Source of the DNA: Candidatus Ferrigenium bremense
GTDB taxonomy: Bacteria; Pseudomonadota; Gammaproteobacteria; Burkholderiales; Gallionellaceae
Assembly: GCA_019449635.1 (NCBI GenBank)
Contig: JAGRPI010000004.1
Coordinates: 1-64,000 of the forward strand
Direction: 5' to 3'
DNA length: 64,000 nucleotides
Below the pieces are notes generated by a model that saw only the letters and a program-made list of their open reading frames with translations, did no database searches and was not told the origin of the DNA. A program made the position numbers and the translations under genes. Below, piece by piece: positions 47,534 through 57,146 of the stretch; the first letter of the stretch is position 1, and each line of letters begins with the position of its first letter.

Positions 47534-50386
47534 CTAGGCATTCTCGAAAAGCAATCCCCATAACTTCCGGCACGCGGTAACTTCGATCTGTCCGTGTTCA
47601 ACGCGGCACGGCAACTGGCTGTTAAGCCGGATGCGGTGTTGCGTCTGGCGCAATATGCGGTACAGCGTGCGGGTCTGTTCGGCAAGCTCGGCAGGAATCA
47701 GGCCAAGTTCGCCCGCCAGCTTGAGCAGCGCCAGGTTGCCGATATTGCCGGTCAGTTGCGGGTGTCGATGGGCGTAGGCGAGCACCAGATATTGCACCAT
47801 GAACTCGATGTCCACCATGCCGCCCCGGTCGTGCTTGATGTCGAACAGGTCGGTATCGTTGGGATGGCCGTCGAGCATCTTCTGGCGCATCTCCAGAATC
47901 TCCTTGCGTAAGGCCGCCAGTTCGTGCGGCTGGCACAGTACCTGTTTGCGGATGTCCTCGAAGGCGGCGCCGACCTGTGCATCGCCCGCGCAGAAACGCG
48001 CGCGCGTCAGGGCCTGGTGTTCCCATACCCAGGCTTGCTTCTGCTGGTATTCGGCAAACGCCTCAACCGTGCTGACCAGCAGGCCGCTCGCGCCGTTCGG
48101 GCGCAGGCGCAGGTCTGTTTCGTAGAGGCGGCCGGAAGAGGTGTAGCTGCTCAGCATGGTGTTGATGCGCTGCCCCAGCCGCGCGTAGTTTTCCTGCGCA
48201 TCGGGGTGGTCGTCATCGTAGAGGAAGATCAGGTCGAGGTCGGAGGCGTAGCTCAGTTCCTTGCCGCCCAGCTTGCCGTACGCGATGATGGCGAATCTCG
48301 GTTCGTCGCGATGCCGTTTGCGCGCGGTCGCCCAGCTCAGCCTCAGCACATGGCGCAGCAGCAGATCGGCCAGATCGCTCAGGTGGTCGCTGAGTTTTTC
48401 CAGCGGCAGCAGGCCTTGCAGGTCCATCGCCAGCAACTGGAAGGTCTGTTCCTGCTGGACCAGGCGCAACACATCCAGTTGCCGTTCGGCATCCCCGGCG
48501 CAGTCATCCAGCCGGCTTTGCAGATTGCGGTCAAGCTGCTGCCACTGCGGCGGCTGGTACATCTCACGCGCAGCCAGCAATTCGTCGAACAGTGCCGGGT
48601 GCTGGGTCATGTATTCGCCCGCCCAGCTGCTGGCGGCGACCATCCGGGTCAGGCGCTGCATGGCCTGCGGGTACTCGGCCAGGAAGGCGAGGTAGGAAGC
48701 GCGGCGGCTGATGCCTTCCACCAGGGTGAGCAACCTGGACAATGTTTCGTCCGGATTGGCTTGTTGCGCGCACAGGGCTATGAATTGCGGGACCAGCTTG
48801 TCCAGCCTCTGCTTGCTGAGTTCGGGCAATTGCTGGTAGCGGTTGCCGGCTTGCAGTTGCAACAGGCGTTGCGCACTGTCGCTTGCAGTGCGGTAACCGA
48901 GTTTTGCGAGGCGGGCCTGCAATTCTTCGGCGCTGACCCCTTCATGCCAGAATTGCCCGTCGTCCTGCCCTTCCTCAGGCGCGCCGAAAATCAGCTCGAA
49001 TTGCTGGTTGACCAGAGCGCGATGGCGATCGAGCTCAATCAGCAGTGTGGCGTAATCCGCGTAGCCCATCGCATCGGCGATGATTTCCCGGTCTTCGGTT
49101 TTTTCGGGCAGTTCCTGGGTCTGCTGGTCATCCAGATATTGCAGGCGGTGCTCGAGGTTGCGCAGGAATACATAGGCCGTATCCAGGTCGGCGACGACCG
49201 GCGCGGGCAGCTGGCCGTTCTTTGCGAGTTGCTGCAGCGCAGCCTGGGTGGGGCGGATGCGCAAAGCGGCGTCGCGCCCGCCGCGGATCAACTGGAATAC
49301 CTGCGCGGTGAATTCGATCTCGCGTATGCCGCCGGGGCCGAGCTTGATGTTGTTGAGCCGGTCGCGGCGCAGTACTTCCTGGCGTATTTGCGCGTGCAGC
49401 TTGCGCATCGAATCGATCGCGCCGAAGTCGAGGTATTTGCGGAACACGAACGGCTGCGCGAGCTGCATCAGTTCGTTAACGTAAGACTCGCGCAGCGATT
49501 CGTTTGCCTCCTCGCCCGCAGGAATCAACAATTGCTTTTCTCGTTCGCCTCCTCTCCCGCTTGCGGGAGAGGATTGAGGAGAGGGCATCGGGAGAGGGGA
49601 ACGGGCATGATGACTATTCGCGGGAGAAACGACGCGCGCCTTGATCCAGGCGTAGCGCTCCCATTCGCGCCCCTGGCTGACCAGGTATTCCTCCAGCGCG
49701 GCGAAACTCACCACCAGCGGACCGCTGTCGCCGTAGGGGCGCAGCCGCATGTCCACGCGGAACACATAGCCGTCGCCGGTCGGCTCGTTGATCAGGCTGA
49801 TCAGGCGGCGCCCCAGCCGCGTGAAGAACTCATGGTTGCTCAGCTTGCGCGGTCCATCCGTTTCGCCGTCTTCCGGATAAACGAAGATCAGGTCGATGTC
49901 GGACGAGACATTCAGTTCGCCGCCGCCCAGTTTGCCCATGCCGATGACCAGCAATGGCTGCGGCGTTGTGCCGTTTTCGCCCAGCGGTGTGCCGAATTGC
50001 GCCTGCAGGACCTCCATCAGACAGGCCTGCGCCTGCTGGATGCATACTTCCGCCAGTGCGGTCATGGCTTGCATCACCTCGTCCAGACCGGCCAGCCCGT
50101 TGAGGTCGCGCAGGATCAGCTTGGCCATCACCTGCTTGCGCAGCCTGCGCACGGCACGCGCCAGGCCGGCTTCGTCATCAGGGCCGAGGCCGTATTGCTG
50201 CAACAAGGCCTGCATTTCCGCGCGCTCGCACGGCGTGAGGTAATTTTCCTGCAACCAATTCAACAGCGGCGGGTCTGCTTCCAGTACATGCCTGGCATAA
50301 CGGCTGCAGCGCAGCGCCTTTTGCAGCAGGCCATCGAAGGGCCTGTCCTGAGCCAGGTCGAAGGGCGGCAAGTTTGCGGTATTCAT
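47534..50386 (-). CDS. glnE: Glutamine synthetase adenylyltransferase / adenylyl-removing enzyme
   Basis: 950 residues with two nucleotidyltransferase halves: GMGKLGGGELNVSSDIDLIF at about residue 150 (adenylyl removal) and AYGKLGGKELSYASDLDLIF at about 705 (adenylylation). It switches glutamine synthetase in response to PII and glutamine. Two parts come from repeat elements: residues about 7-18 (PFDLAQDRPFDG), and a longer stretch around 267-285 in front of FRKYLDFGAIDSM. The frame is not disturbed, so the enzyme is probably active. Confidence 0.95.
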   Translation of the reverse strand: MNTANLPPFDLAQDRPFDGLLQKALRCSRYARHVLEADPPLLNWLQENYLTPCERAEMQALLQQYGLGPDDEAGLARAVRRLRKQVMAKLILRDLNGLAGLDEVMQAMTALAEVCIQQAQACLMEVLQAQFGTPLGENGTTPQPLLVIGMGKLGGGELNVSSDIDLIFVYPEDGETDGPRKLSNHEFFTRLGRRLISLINEPTGDGYVFRVDMRLRPYGDSGPLVVSFAALEEYLVSQGREWERYAWIKARVVSPANSHHARSPLPMPSPQSSPASGRGGEREKQLLIPAGEEANESLRESYVNELMQLAQPFVFRKYLDFGAIDSMRKLHAQIRQEVLRRDRLNNIKLGPGGIREIEFTAQVFQLIRGGRDAALRIRPTQAALQQLAKNGQLPAPVVADLDTAYVFLRNLEHRLQYLDDQQTQELPEKTEDREIIADAMGYADYATLLIELDRHRALVNQQFELIFGAPEEGQDDGQFWHEGVSAEELQARLAKLGYRTASDSAQRLLQLQAGNRYQQLPELSKQRLDKLVPQFIALCAQQANPDETLSRLLTLVEGISRRASYLAFLAEYPQAMQRLTRMVAASSWAGEYMTQHPALFDELLAAREMYQPPQWQQLDRNLQSRLDDCAGDAERQLDVLRLVQQEQTFQLLAMDLQGLLPLEKLSDHLSDLADLLLRHVLRLSWATARKRHRDEPRFAIIAYGKLGGKELSYASDLDLIFLYDDDHPDAQENYARLGQRINTMLSSYTSSGRLYETDLRLRPNGASGLLVSTVEAFAEYQQKQAWVWEHQALTRARFCAGDAQVGAAFEDIRKQVLCQPHELAALRKEILEMRQKMLDGHPNDTDLFDIKHDRGGMVDIEFMVQYLVLAYAHRHPQLTGNIGNLALLKLAGELGLIPAELAEQTRTLYRILRQTQHRIRLNSQLPCRVEHGQIEVTACRKLWGLLFENA
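49530..49585 (-). repeat. 56-base palindromic element inside glnE
   Basis: Reverse complement of 1745-1800 with two differences. In glnE it is read from the first base of a codon, giving PSPQSSPASGRGGEREKQ. The surrounding codons (ARSPLPM before, IPAGEEANESL after) also look foreign, so the insertion is probably 90 bases or longer. Confidence 0.9.
50331..50367. repeat. Repeat arm encoding the glnE N-terminus
   Basis: CCATCGAAGGGCCTGTCCTG followed by AGCCAGGTCGAAGGG. It pairs with itself (GAAGGG ... and its complement on the coding strand) and is related to GCCCTTCGACTGAGCTCAGG at 53391. Confidence 0.65.
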
Positions 50387-50424
50387 AGGCGGGGCTTCAA
50401 GTTAAAATGCGGATGATTATAAGG

Positions 50425-50517
50425 CAGTCGTAAGTCGTAAGACGTAAGTTGAACAATACCCGCGCAGCAGGCAGCGCCAGCTTGCGTCTTACTCCTTCCA
50501 GCTTACGTCTTCCAACT
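50425..50517. repeat. Inverted repeat of the CTTACGTCTTACG family before the YhdP-like gene
   Basis: AGTCGTAAGTCGTAAGACGT on the left and CTTGCGTCTTAC plus CTTACGTCTTCC on the right. It lies in the glnE/YhdP divergent gap and extends into the overlong track ORF. Confidence 0.75.
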
Positions 50518-50538
50518 AACGACTACCAACTGAACTTC

Positions 50539-53500
50539 ATGCTGAATTCTCTTCCCATCCGCCTGCTCTGGCACAGCCTCAACTGGCTGACGCGACTGAC
50601 CATCGTCGCGTCGGCGGTGCTGGCCGTGCTGACGGCGCTGGCGATCCTCATGTTGCGCTATTGGCTGTTGCCGAATGTCGAGCAGTATCACGACCGGATC
50701 GCCGCTTCTTTGGCAGGCGCGATCGGCAATCCGGTCACCATCGGCAGGATCGAAGGCGATTGGATGGGGTTCCGGCCGCGCCTGAGCTTCGCCGATGTGC
50801 ATATCCTGAACGAGCAGCGGCAACCCGCACTGGTGCTGCCCCATATTGACGGCAGCGTGTCGTGGATGTCGCTGTTCACCGCGGAACTGCGGCTGGCCAG
50901 CCTGGAGGTCGACAGGCCGGAATTGCGGATACGCCGCGATGCGCAAGGGAAGATTTTTATCGGCGGCGTGGAACTCTCCAAACAGGGCAGCGGTAACGAT
51001 CTGGCCGACTGGCTGCTGCGCCAGTCGCGCATGGTGGCGCGCGATGCGCTCATCATCTGGGTGGACGAACAGCGCGATGCGACACCGCTGGTGCTGCAAC
51101 GGGTCAATCTGCGCATCGAGAACCTGTTCAGCCATCACCGCTTCGCCTTGCGTGCTGTGCCGCCAGCCGGACTGGCGACTCCGCTGGACGTGCGCGGCGA
51201 TTTTGACGGGGCAAGTTTCGATGGCCTGGGCGCCTGGCACGGCCAGGTTTATGCCAGGCTCGATTACACCGATGTGACGGCCTGGCGGACCTGGCTGGAT
51301 TTGCCCGGCGAATTCAGCCGGGGCCGCGGCGCGCTGCGCGGCTGGCTGGACGTCGAGGGTGGCAGGGTGACGGGGATCACCGCCGACCTGGGCTTGCGCG
51401 ATGTGGCGACCAAGCTGGCCGAGGATGTGCCGGAAATGCTATTGCTCGATTTGCGCGGACGCGCCGCATGGAAAGCCGTGGCGGGTGGCATGGAGGTTTC
51501 CACCAAGCGCCTGGCGATGCGCTTGCATAACGGCATCGAGCTGCAACCGACGGATTTTTATTTCCGCACCGCAAAGGCTGCCGATGGACTATCTGCTACC
51601 AGCGAGATACGCGCCAATCTGCTGCAACTGGAAAGCCTCACCGGCCTGGCCAATTTTCTGCCGCTGGAAGCCGGCCTGCGCGCCAAACTGGATGCCTATG
51701 CGCCAAGAGGAAAGGTGTCCAACCTGAATGCGCAATGGCAGGGCATGCTCGAAAAACCGGATAGCTACAAGATCACGAGTTACAAAATCAAGGGGCAGTT
51801 CGAGAACCTCGCGCTGCGCCAGGTCGGCGGGCTGCCCGGTTTCTCCGGCCTGTCGGCTGAGGTGGACGGCAGCGATGCGGGCGGCAGACTGCATATCGAT
51901 TCACGCCAGTTGGCGGTGGATGCGCCGGGGGTGATGCGCGAACCGCTGTTTTTTGCCACTTTGACCGGTCAGGCCGGCTGGCAGCACAAGCGCGGGGAGT
52001 TGCTGGTCAAAGTCGACAATGTCGCCGTCGCCAACGATGACCTGGCGGGCAACCTGTATGGCAGTTACCAGACCAAGGCGGGCACTCTGGGGGTGCTGGA
52101 CCTGACGGTCAGCCTGACGCGCGGCGATGTCCGGCGCGCCGCCCGCTACACCCCGCTGGTTGCGCTGGACAAGGAAGACAACGACTGGCTGAACGGCGCG
52201 ATGCTGGCGGGACATACCGAGGATTTCCGCGTGCGCGTAAAGGGCAACCTGAGCGATTTCCCCTTGAAGGAGGGAACGGAAGATGCGCTGCTCGAGGTCG
52301 GCGGGCATGCGCGGGATGTGTCCATGGAATTCGACAAGGATTGGCCGCGCATCGAAAACATCTCGGGCGAATTCTGGATACGCGGCAACAAGATGGAAGT
52401 GAAGTCGCCGTCTGCGACCATGCTGGACGCACATTTGCAGAACCTCACCGTCTCCATAGCGGATTTGCAGAGCGATGATCTGCCGCTGGAGATAAAGGGC
52501 AGCGCGGCGGGTGCGAGCGATACCTTTTTGCGATTCATCCAGCAAAGCCCGGTGCGCGGCTACATAGACGGATTTACCGACGGCATGAGCGCCAACGGCA
52601 ACGGGCATCTCGGCCTATCCTTGCATATTCCGCTGGGCGGTACGACACGGTGTGCGAAATCATCCGGTGCGGGAGTGCCGCCCACTCGCCTCCTCCCGCA
52701 AACGGCTGGCTGCACCAGTAACGTGTCGGAGGCGGGGGGTGACAAGCCGGTCAAGGTGTCCGGCACGTTCCGCGTGCAGGATAACGATATCAACCTGGGT
52801 GTAGGGGTGCCGCTGTTGCGCAGGACGCGCGGCGAACTGTCGTTCACCGAATCGGGCATGCATGCCAGCGGCGTGTCGGCGGAAATACTGGGCGGAGCGA
52901 CCAGCATCAATGTGCAGACCGCCGCAGGCGGTGTGGTGCATGCCTCCGTGAAAGGGCGCAGCAACCTCGATGTGTTGCGCAAGATCGATCCGCATCCGCT
53001 GCTGAACTATCTGTACGGGAGCGCGGCATGGGATGCCGACATCAGCGTGGTGAAAAAATCCGCGCAGTTGACCATCAATTCCAATCTGCAGGGGATCGGC
53101 TCAAATCTGCCGGAACCTTTTGCCAAGCCTGCCGATGAAGTGATGCCGTTGCGCCTGGAGAAGAAGAATGTCGCCGAAGGGCAGGACGTCATCATCGTGC
53201 AACTGGGCAAACTGCTCAGCGCGCGGTTGGCGCGGCGCGATGAAAACGGTGCCATGGTCATCAGGCGCGGCACCGTCAATTTCGGCGCAGAGAATATTCC
53301 CGGCAATCAGGGGAGGCGTTCGGGTACCCGCCGGCTGCAGGAACAGCTTCTGGGTGCCGGGGCCACCGGTGCAGCTCCGCGCAGCAGGGGTGGCCCTTCG
53401 ACTGAGCTCAGGACAGGCATATGGCTGAGCGGCAGCTTGCCGGAGCTGTCTTTGCAGGGCTGGGGCGGCCTGCTCGGTGCGTCGGGCGGTACGACTGGCG

Positions 53501-54612
53501 TGTCGGAGGTGGGCGGCTTGCCGATTGCCGGTGCGGATCTCGTGATCGGCAGGGTGAGCGGGTTCGGCATGCATATCGATAACCTGAAGATCGATGCCGG
53601 CAAGCGCGGCGACGGATTGTTCGCGCATTTGTCCAGCAGCGCGCTGAATGGCGAAGTGGATTGGCAGCCGCGCGGGGAAGGTAAATTGACGGCGCGCTTG
53701 CAGAACCTGCTATGGAGCGGCAATGGCCATGCGGCAACCCCTCCTGTCAAACCAGTTCAATCCGCACAATCCGCATCGGTGCCGCCCGGCAGCCTGCCAG
53801 CCCTGCAGATATCCATCGAGAATTTGCAGGTGGAAGGCAAACAGGTCGGGCGGCTGGAACTGGTGGGGCATCCGGACGGCGATGATTGGCGGCTGCGCCG
53901 CTTGAACATCGTCAACCCGGATGGCAGCCTGGTCGGGGACGGGGTGTGGCGCAACGCGCAGACCCAGGCCAATCTGTTGCTGCAAATCAGCGATGCCGGA
54001 AAAATCCTGGCGCGTTCCGGTTACCCCAATACCGTCAAGGGCGGCAGCGGGAAACTGGCGGCGGATCTGTCATGGGCCGGCAACCCCGGCGAATTCAACT
54101 ATGCGACGCTGGATGGTTCGCTCAAGCTGGATACCAGCAAGGGGCAATTCCTCAAGATGGATCCGGGCCTCGGCAAATTGCTTGGCATCCTCAGCCTGCA
54201 GGCATTGCCCAAGCGCATCACGCTGGATTTCGCCGATGTGTTCAGCGACGGTTTCCAGTTCGACAATATCAATGGCAATGCGGCCATCAAGAGCGGCGTG
54301 ATCGACACGCAGGATTTTCACATCGACGGTTCGGCCGCCAAGGTGACCATGAAAGGCAGTGTCGACCTGAACAGCGAAACCCAGAATCTGCGCGTGCTGA
54401 TTCTTCCCGCGCTGGGCGACAGCGTATCGCTGCTCGGCGCCTTTGCTGCCGGTCCGGTGGCGGGTATCGGTTCGCTGCTCATCAACAAGGTATTGGGCGA
54501 TCCGCTCGATAAGTTGGCGTCGTTTGAATACAATGTCAGCGGCACCTGGAGCGATCCCAGGGTGGTCAAGGTGGGCGAAGCGCCAGTCAAGGCAAATAAT
54601 AAGCGTAAATAG
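50539..54612 (+). CDS. YhdP-family (AsmA-like, DUF3971) envelope protein
   Basis: 1357 residues from the ATG at 50539 (MLNSLPIRLLWHSLNWLTRL); the track start at 50449 is repeat sequence. One N-terminal membrane helix, then a very long beta-rich periplasmic part with GRIEGDWMGFRPRLSFADV and a C-terminal AsmA-like block (GKLAADLSWAGNPGEFNYAT to PVAGIGSLLINKVLGD). E. coli YhdP, with TamB and YdbH, moves phospholipids to the outer membrane. Residues about 700-734 and 924-962 do not fit the pattern and carry repeat-like sequence. Confidence 0.88.
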   Translation: MLNSLPIRLLWHSLNWLTRLTIVASAVLAVLTALAILMLRYWLLPNVEQYHDRIAASLAGAIGNPVTIGRIEGDWMGFRPRLSFADVHILNEQRQPALVLPHIDGSVSWMSLFTAELRLASLEVDRPELRIRRDAQGKIFIGGVELSKQGSGNDLADWLLRQSRMVARDALIIWVDEQRDATPLVLQRVNLRIENLFSHHRFALRAVPPAGLATPLDVRGDFDGASFDGLGAWHGQVYARLDYTDVTAWRTWLDLPGEFSRGRGALRGWLDVEGGRVTGITADLGLRDVATKLAEDVPEMLLLDLRGRAAWKAVAGGMEVSTKRLAMRLHNGIELQPTDFYFRTAKAADGLSATSEIRANLLQLESLTGLANFLPLEAGLRAKLDAYAPRGKVSNLNAQWQGMLEKPDSYKITSYKIKGQFENLALRQVGGLPGFSGLSAEVDGSDAGGRLHIDSRQLAVDAPGVMREPLFFATLTGQAGWQHKRGELLVKVDNVAVANDDLAGNLYGSYQTKAGTLGVLDLTVSLTRGDVRRAARYTPLVALDKEDNDWLNGAMLAGHTEDFRVRVKGNLSDFPLKEGTEDALLEVGGHARDVSMEFDKDWPRIENISGEFWIRGNKMEVKSPSATMLDAHLQNLTVSIADLQSDDLPLEIKGSAAGASDTFLRFIQQSPVRGYIDGFTDGMSANGNGHLGLSLHIPLGGTTRCAKSSGAGVPPTRLLPQTAGCTSNVSEAGGDKPVKVSGTFRVQDNDINLGVGVPLLRRTRGELSFTESGMHASGVSAEILGGATSINVQTAAGGVVHASVKGRSNLDVLRKIDPHPLLNYLYGSAAWDADISVVKKSAQLTINSNLQGIGSNLPEPFAKPADEVMPLRLEKKNVAEGQDVIIVQLGKLLSARLARRDENGAMVIRRGTVNFGAENIPGNQGRRSGTRRLQEQLLGAGATGAAPRSRGGPSTELRTGIWLSGSLPELSLQGWGGLLGASGGTTGVSEVGGLPIAGADLVIGRVSGFGMHIDNLKIDAGKRGDGLFAHLSSSALNGEVDWQPRGEGKLTARLQNLLWSGNGHAATPPVKPVQSAQSASVPPGSLPALQISIENLQVEGKQVGRLELVGHPDGDDWRLRRLNIVNPDGSLVGDGVWRNAQTQANLLLQISDAGKILARSGYPNTVKGGSGKLAADLSWAGNPGEFNYATLDGSLKLDTSKGQFLKMDPGLGKLLGILSLQALPKRITLDFADVFSDGFQFDNINGNAAIKSGVIDTQDFHIDGSAAKVTMKGSVDLNSETQNLRVLILPALGDSVSLLGAFAAGPVAGIGSLLINKVLGDPLDKLASFEYNVSGTWSDPRVVKVGEAPVKANNKRK
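53391..53420. repeat. Repeat fragment inside the YhdP-like gene
   Basis: GCCCTTCGACTGAGCTCAGG continuing into ACAGGC. Similar to the glnE 5' repeat and the CAGGGCGAACGG elements. It is translated in frame as RGGPSTELRTGIW. Confidence 0.65.
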
Positions 54613-54622
54613 AAAGCAATCC

Positions 54623-55468
54623 ATGCCGCAAGGAAATTTCACACAGCAGCCTGCACCGCGAGTCAACGCATTCAAGGTGGCCGCCATCCAGATGGCTTCC
54701 GGCCCGAACGTCACGGGTAATTTGAACGAGGCACGCCGCCTCATCGCCAAAGCCGCCGAACAGGGGGCGCGCCTGGTGGTGTTGCCGGAATTCTTCGCCA
54801 TCATGGGCATGTCCGAACAGGACAAGGTCGTGGCGCGCGAGCAGCCGGGTCAGGGGCCGATCCAGTCGTTCCTCAGCGAAACCGCGCGCCAGCACAAGAT
54901 CTGGCTGGTGGGCGGCTCGATCCCGCTGGCGGCCGGTGCGCCGGACAAGGTGCTGAACAGCTGCCTGGTATTCGATGAGCAGGGCGAGCAAGCGGCGCGC
55001 TACGACAAGATCCATCTGTTCAATCTGGAATTGGGCAACGAGCGTTATGACGAAGCCAGGACCATCGAACCTGGCAACCAGGTCGTGGTGGTGGATAGTC
55101 CGTTCGGGCGTATCGGTCTGGCGGTTTGCTACGACCTGCGTTTCCCCGAGCTGTTCCGCGCGATGAAAGACGTGGATATCATCGTGCTGCCTGCGGCGTT
55201 CACCGAGACCACCGGCAAGATGCACTGGGAAGTGCTGGTGCGCGCCCGCGCCGTGGAAAACCTGGCGTATGTGGTGGCCGCCGCGCAAGGCGGCTATCAC
55301 GTCAGCGGACGCGAGACGCACGGCAACAGCATGGTCGTCGGCCCGTGGGGCAGCGTACTGGACAGGCTGCCGCGCGGTTCGGGCGTGGTGATCGCCGAAG
55401 TGAACCCGTCCTATCAGGCCAGCCTGCGCGCCAGCCTGCCGGCGCTGACGCACCGCGTCTTGTTTTAG
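54623..55468 (+). CDS. Carbon-nitrogen hydrolase (nitrilase superfamily, Nit-like amidase)
   Basis: 281 residues from the ATG at 54623 (MPQGNFTQQPAPRVN); the track start is upstream inside the YhdP-like gene. The catalytic triad is glutamate in VVLPEFFAIMG, lysine in YDKIHLFNLEL and cysteine in LAVCYDLRFPELF. This pattern matches Nit1/omega-amidase-type enzymes, some of which repair deaminated glutathione. The YhdP-Nit-TldD order is, as I recall, frequent in proteobacteria. Confidence 0.9.
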   Translation: MPQGNFTQQPAPRVNAFKVAAIQMASGPNVTGNLNEARRLIAKAAEQGARLVVLPEFFAIMGMSEQDKVVAREQPGQGPIQSFLSETARQHKIWLVGGSIPLAAGAPDKVLNSCLVFDEQGEQAARYDKIHLFNLELGNERYDEARTIEPGNQVVVVDSPFGRIGLAVCYDLRFPELFRAMKDVDIIVLPAAFTETTGKMHWEVLVRARAVENLAYVVAAAQGGYHVSGRETHGNSMVVGPWGSVLDRLPRGSGVVIAEVNPSYQASLRASLPALTHRVLF

Positions 55469-55496
55469 CTGCGCGCCGAGCAGAGAAAAAAGCTTT

Positions 55497-55615
55497 ACCA
55501 CGAAGAACACGAAGACTTTATCGAGGAATGAACAATATTGGGATTTGACTACAAAGCGACTGTTACTTTGGGGCGGTATATCGCTTTTCTTCGTGGCCTT
55601 CGTGTTCTTCGTGGT
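55497..55615. repeat. Inverted repeat CCACGAAGAACACGAAG ... CTTCGTGTTCTTCGTGG
   Basis: Left arm CCACGAAGAACACGAAGAC, right arm TTCGTGGCCTTCGTGTTCTT, separated by about 70 bases. It fills the gap between the amidase and tldD genes. Confidence 0.85.
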
Positions 55616-55629
55616 TCAGTGGTTTAATA

Positions 55630-57108
55630 ATGGAATTTGAGTTTATGCATACCATGCAACAAGACCAGTCCTTCGATACGCTATTCGCCACGGCTCAGCA
55701 ATCGCTGCTGGCTCCGCATTCCGTCGAGACGCGCCATATCGAACAGGTGTTCGCCAGCATGATGGCGCATCGCCTCGATTACGCCGATCTGTATTTCCAG
55801 TACAGCCGTGCCGAGAGCTGGTCGCTGGAGGAGGGTATCGTCAAATCCGGCAGTTTCAACATCGATCAGGGTGTCGGCGTGCGTGCGGTGAGCGGCGAGA
55901 AGACCGCCTTTGCCTATTCCGATGACATCAGCCTGAACGCGCTGGAAAGCGCAGCGCAGGCCACGCGCGCGATCGCCAAGCAGGGCGGCACGCAGACCGT
56001 ACCGATGTTGTATCAGGGTTCACGGCGCGAGATCTATCTGCCGCACGACCCGATCGCCAGCCTCAAGGATGCCGACAAGGTGGCGTTGCTGGAGCGGCTC
56101 GAAGGCTACGCACGCGCACGCGATCCGCGCGTGAAGCAGGTGATGGCCGGGCTGGCGGGCGAATATGAAGTGGTGATGGTGGCGCGCAGCGACGGCCTGA
56201 TGAACGCCGACATCCGCCCGCTGGTGCGCCTGTCGCTCACGGTCATCATCGAGAGCAACGGCAAGCGCGAACAGGGTTCGGCGGGCGGCGGCGGGCGTTT
56301 CGATTACGCCTATTTCGACGACGCGCTGCTGCGCAAATATGCCGCGCAGGCGGTGCATCAGGCGGTGACCAACCTGGATGCCGCACCGGCTCCGGCAGGC
56401 AACATGACCGTGGTGCTGGGCAACGGCTGGCCGGGCATCCTGCTGCACGAAGCGATCGGGCATGGCCTGGAAGGCGACTTCAACCGCAAGGGCAGCTCGG
56501 CGTTTTCCGGCCGCGTCGGCGAGCGCGTCGCGGCACCGGGCGTCACCGTGGTGGACGACGGCACGCTGGTGCGGCGGCGCGGTTCGTTGCAGATGGACGA
56601 CGAAGGCAACCCCGCGCAATGCACCACGCTGATCGAGAATGGCATCTTGCGCGGTTATTTGCAGGACTCGCTCAATGCTCGGCTGATGGGCGCGGCTCTG
56701 ACAGGCAATGCGCGTCGCGAGTCTTATGCGCACCTGCCGATGCCGCGCATGACCAACACTTACATGCTCAATGGCGACAAAGATCCGCAGGAGATCATCG
56801 CCTCGGTGAAACACGGCCTGTACGCGGTGAATTTCGGCGGCGGGCAGGTGGACATCACCAGCGGCAAATTCGTGTTTTCCACCGCCGAGGCCTATATGAT
56901 CGAAGACGGCAGGATCACCCATCCGGTCAAGGGCGCGACACTGATCGGCAACGGCCCCGACGTGCTGACACGCATCTCGATGATAGGCAACGACATGGCG
57001 CTCGACCCCGGTGTCGGCACCTGCGGCAAGGAAGGGCAGAGTGTGCCGGTCGGCGTGGGGCAGCCTACGGTCAGGATCGACGGCCTGACGGTAGGCGGAA
57101 CGGCATAG
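55630..57108 (+). CDS. tldD: Metalloprotease TldD
   Basis: 492 residues on the track start; ATGs at 55645 and 55654 are also possible, and none has a strong ribosome site. Zinc motif [18 protein letters not shown] at about residue 275, and the C-terminal cysteine motif [18 protein letters not shown]. With TldE (not in this window) it forms a protease that matures modified peptides such as microcin B17 and degrades unfolded peptides. Confidence 0.95.
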   Translation: MEFEFMHTMQQDQSFDTLFATAQQSLLAPHSVETRHIEQVFASMMAHRLDYADLYFQYSRAESWSLEEGIVKSGSFNIDQGVGVRAVSGEKTAFAYSDDISLNALESAAQATRAIAKQGGTQTVPMLYQGSRREIYLPHDPIASLKDADKVALLERLEGYARARDPRVKQVMAGLAGEYEVVMVARSDGLMNADIRPLVRLSLTVIIESNGKREQGSAGGGGRFDYAYFDDALLRKYAAQAVHQAVTNLDAAPAPAGNMTVVLGNGWPGILLHEAIGHGLEGDFNRKGSSAFSGRVGERVAAPGVTVVDDGTLVRRRGSLQMDDEGNPAQCTTLIENGILRGYLQDSLNARLMGAALTGNARRESYAHLPMPRMTNTYMLNGDKDPQEIIASVKHGLYAVNFGGGQVDITSGKFVFSTAEAYMIEDGRITHPVKGATLIGNGPDVLTRISMIGNDMALDPGVGTCGKEGQSVPVGVGQPTVRIDGLTVGGTA

Positions 57109-57146
57109 CATGATGCTTCGTTTACATAACTAATCTATTCGATGAC

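Noticed and set aside
47924-50416. 830-residue plus-strand ORF opposite glnE
   Set aside because: Antisense shadow of glnE without recognisable motifs.
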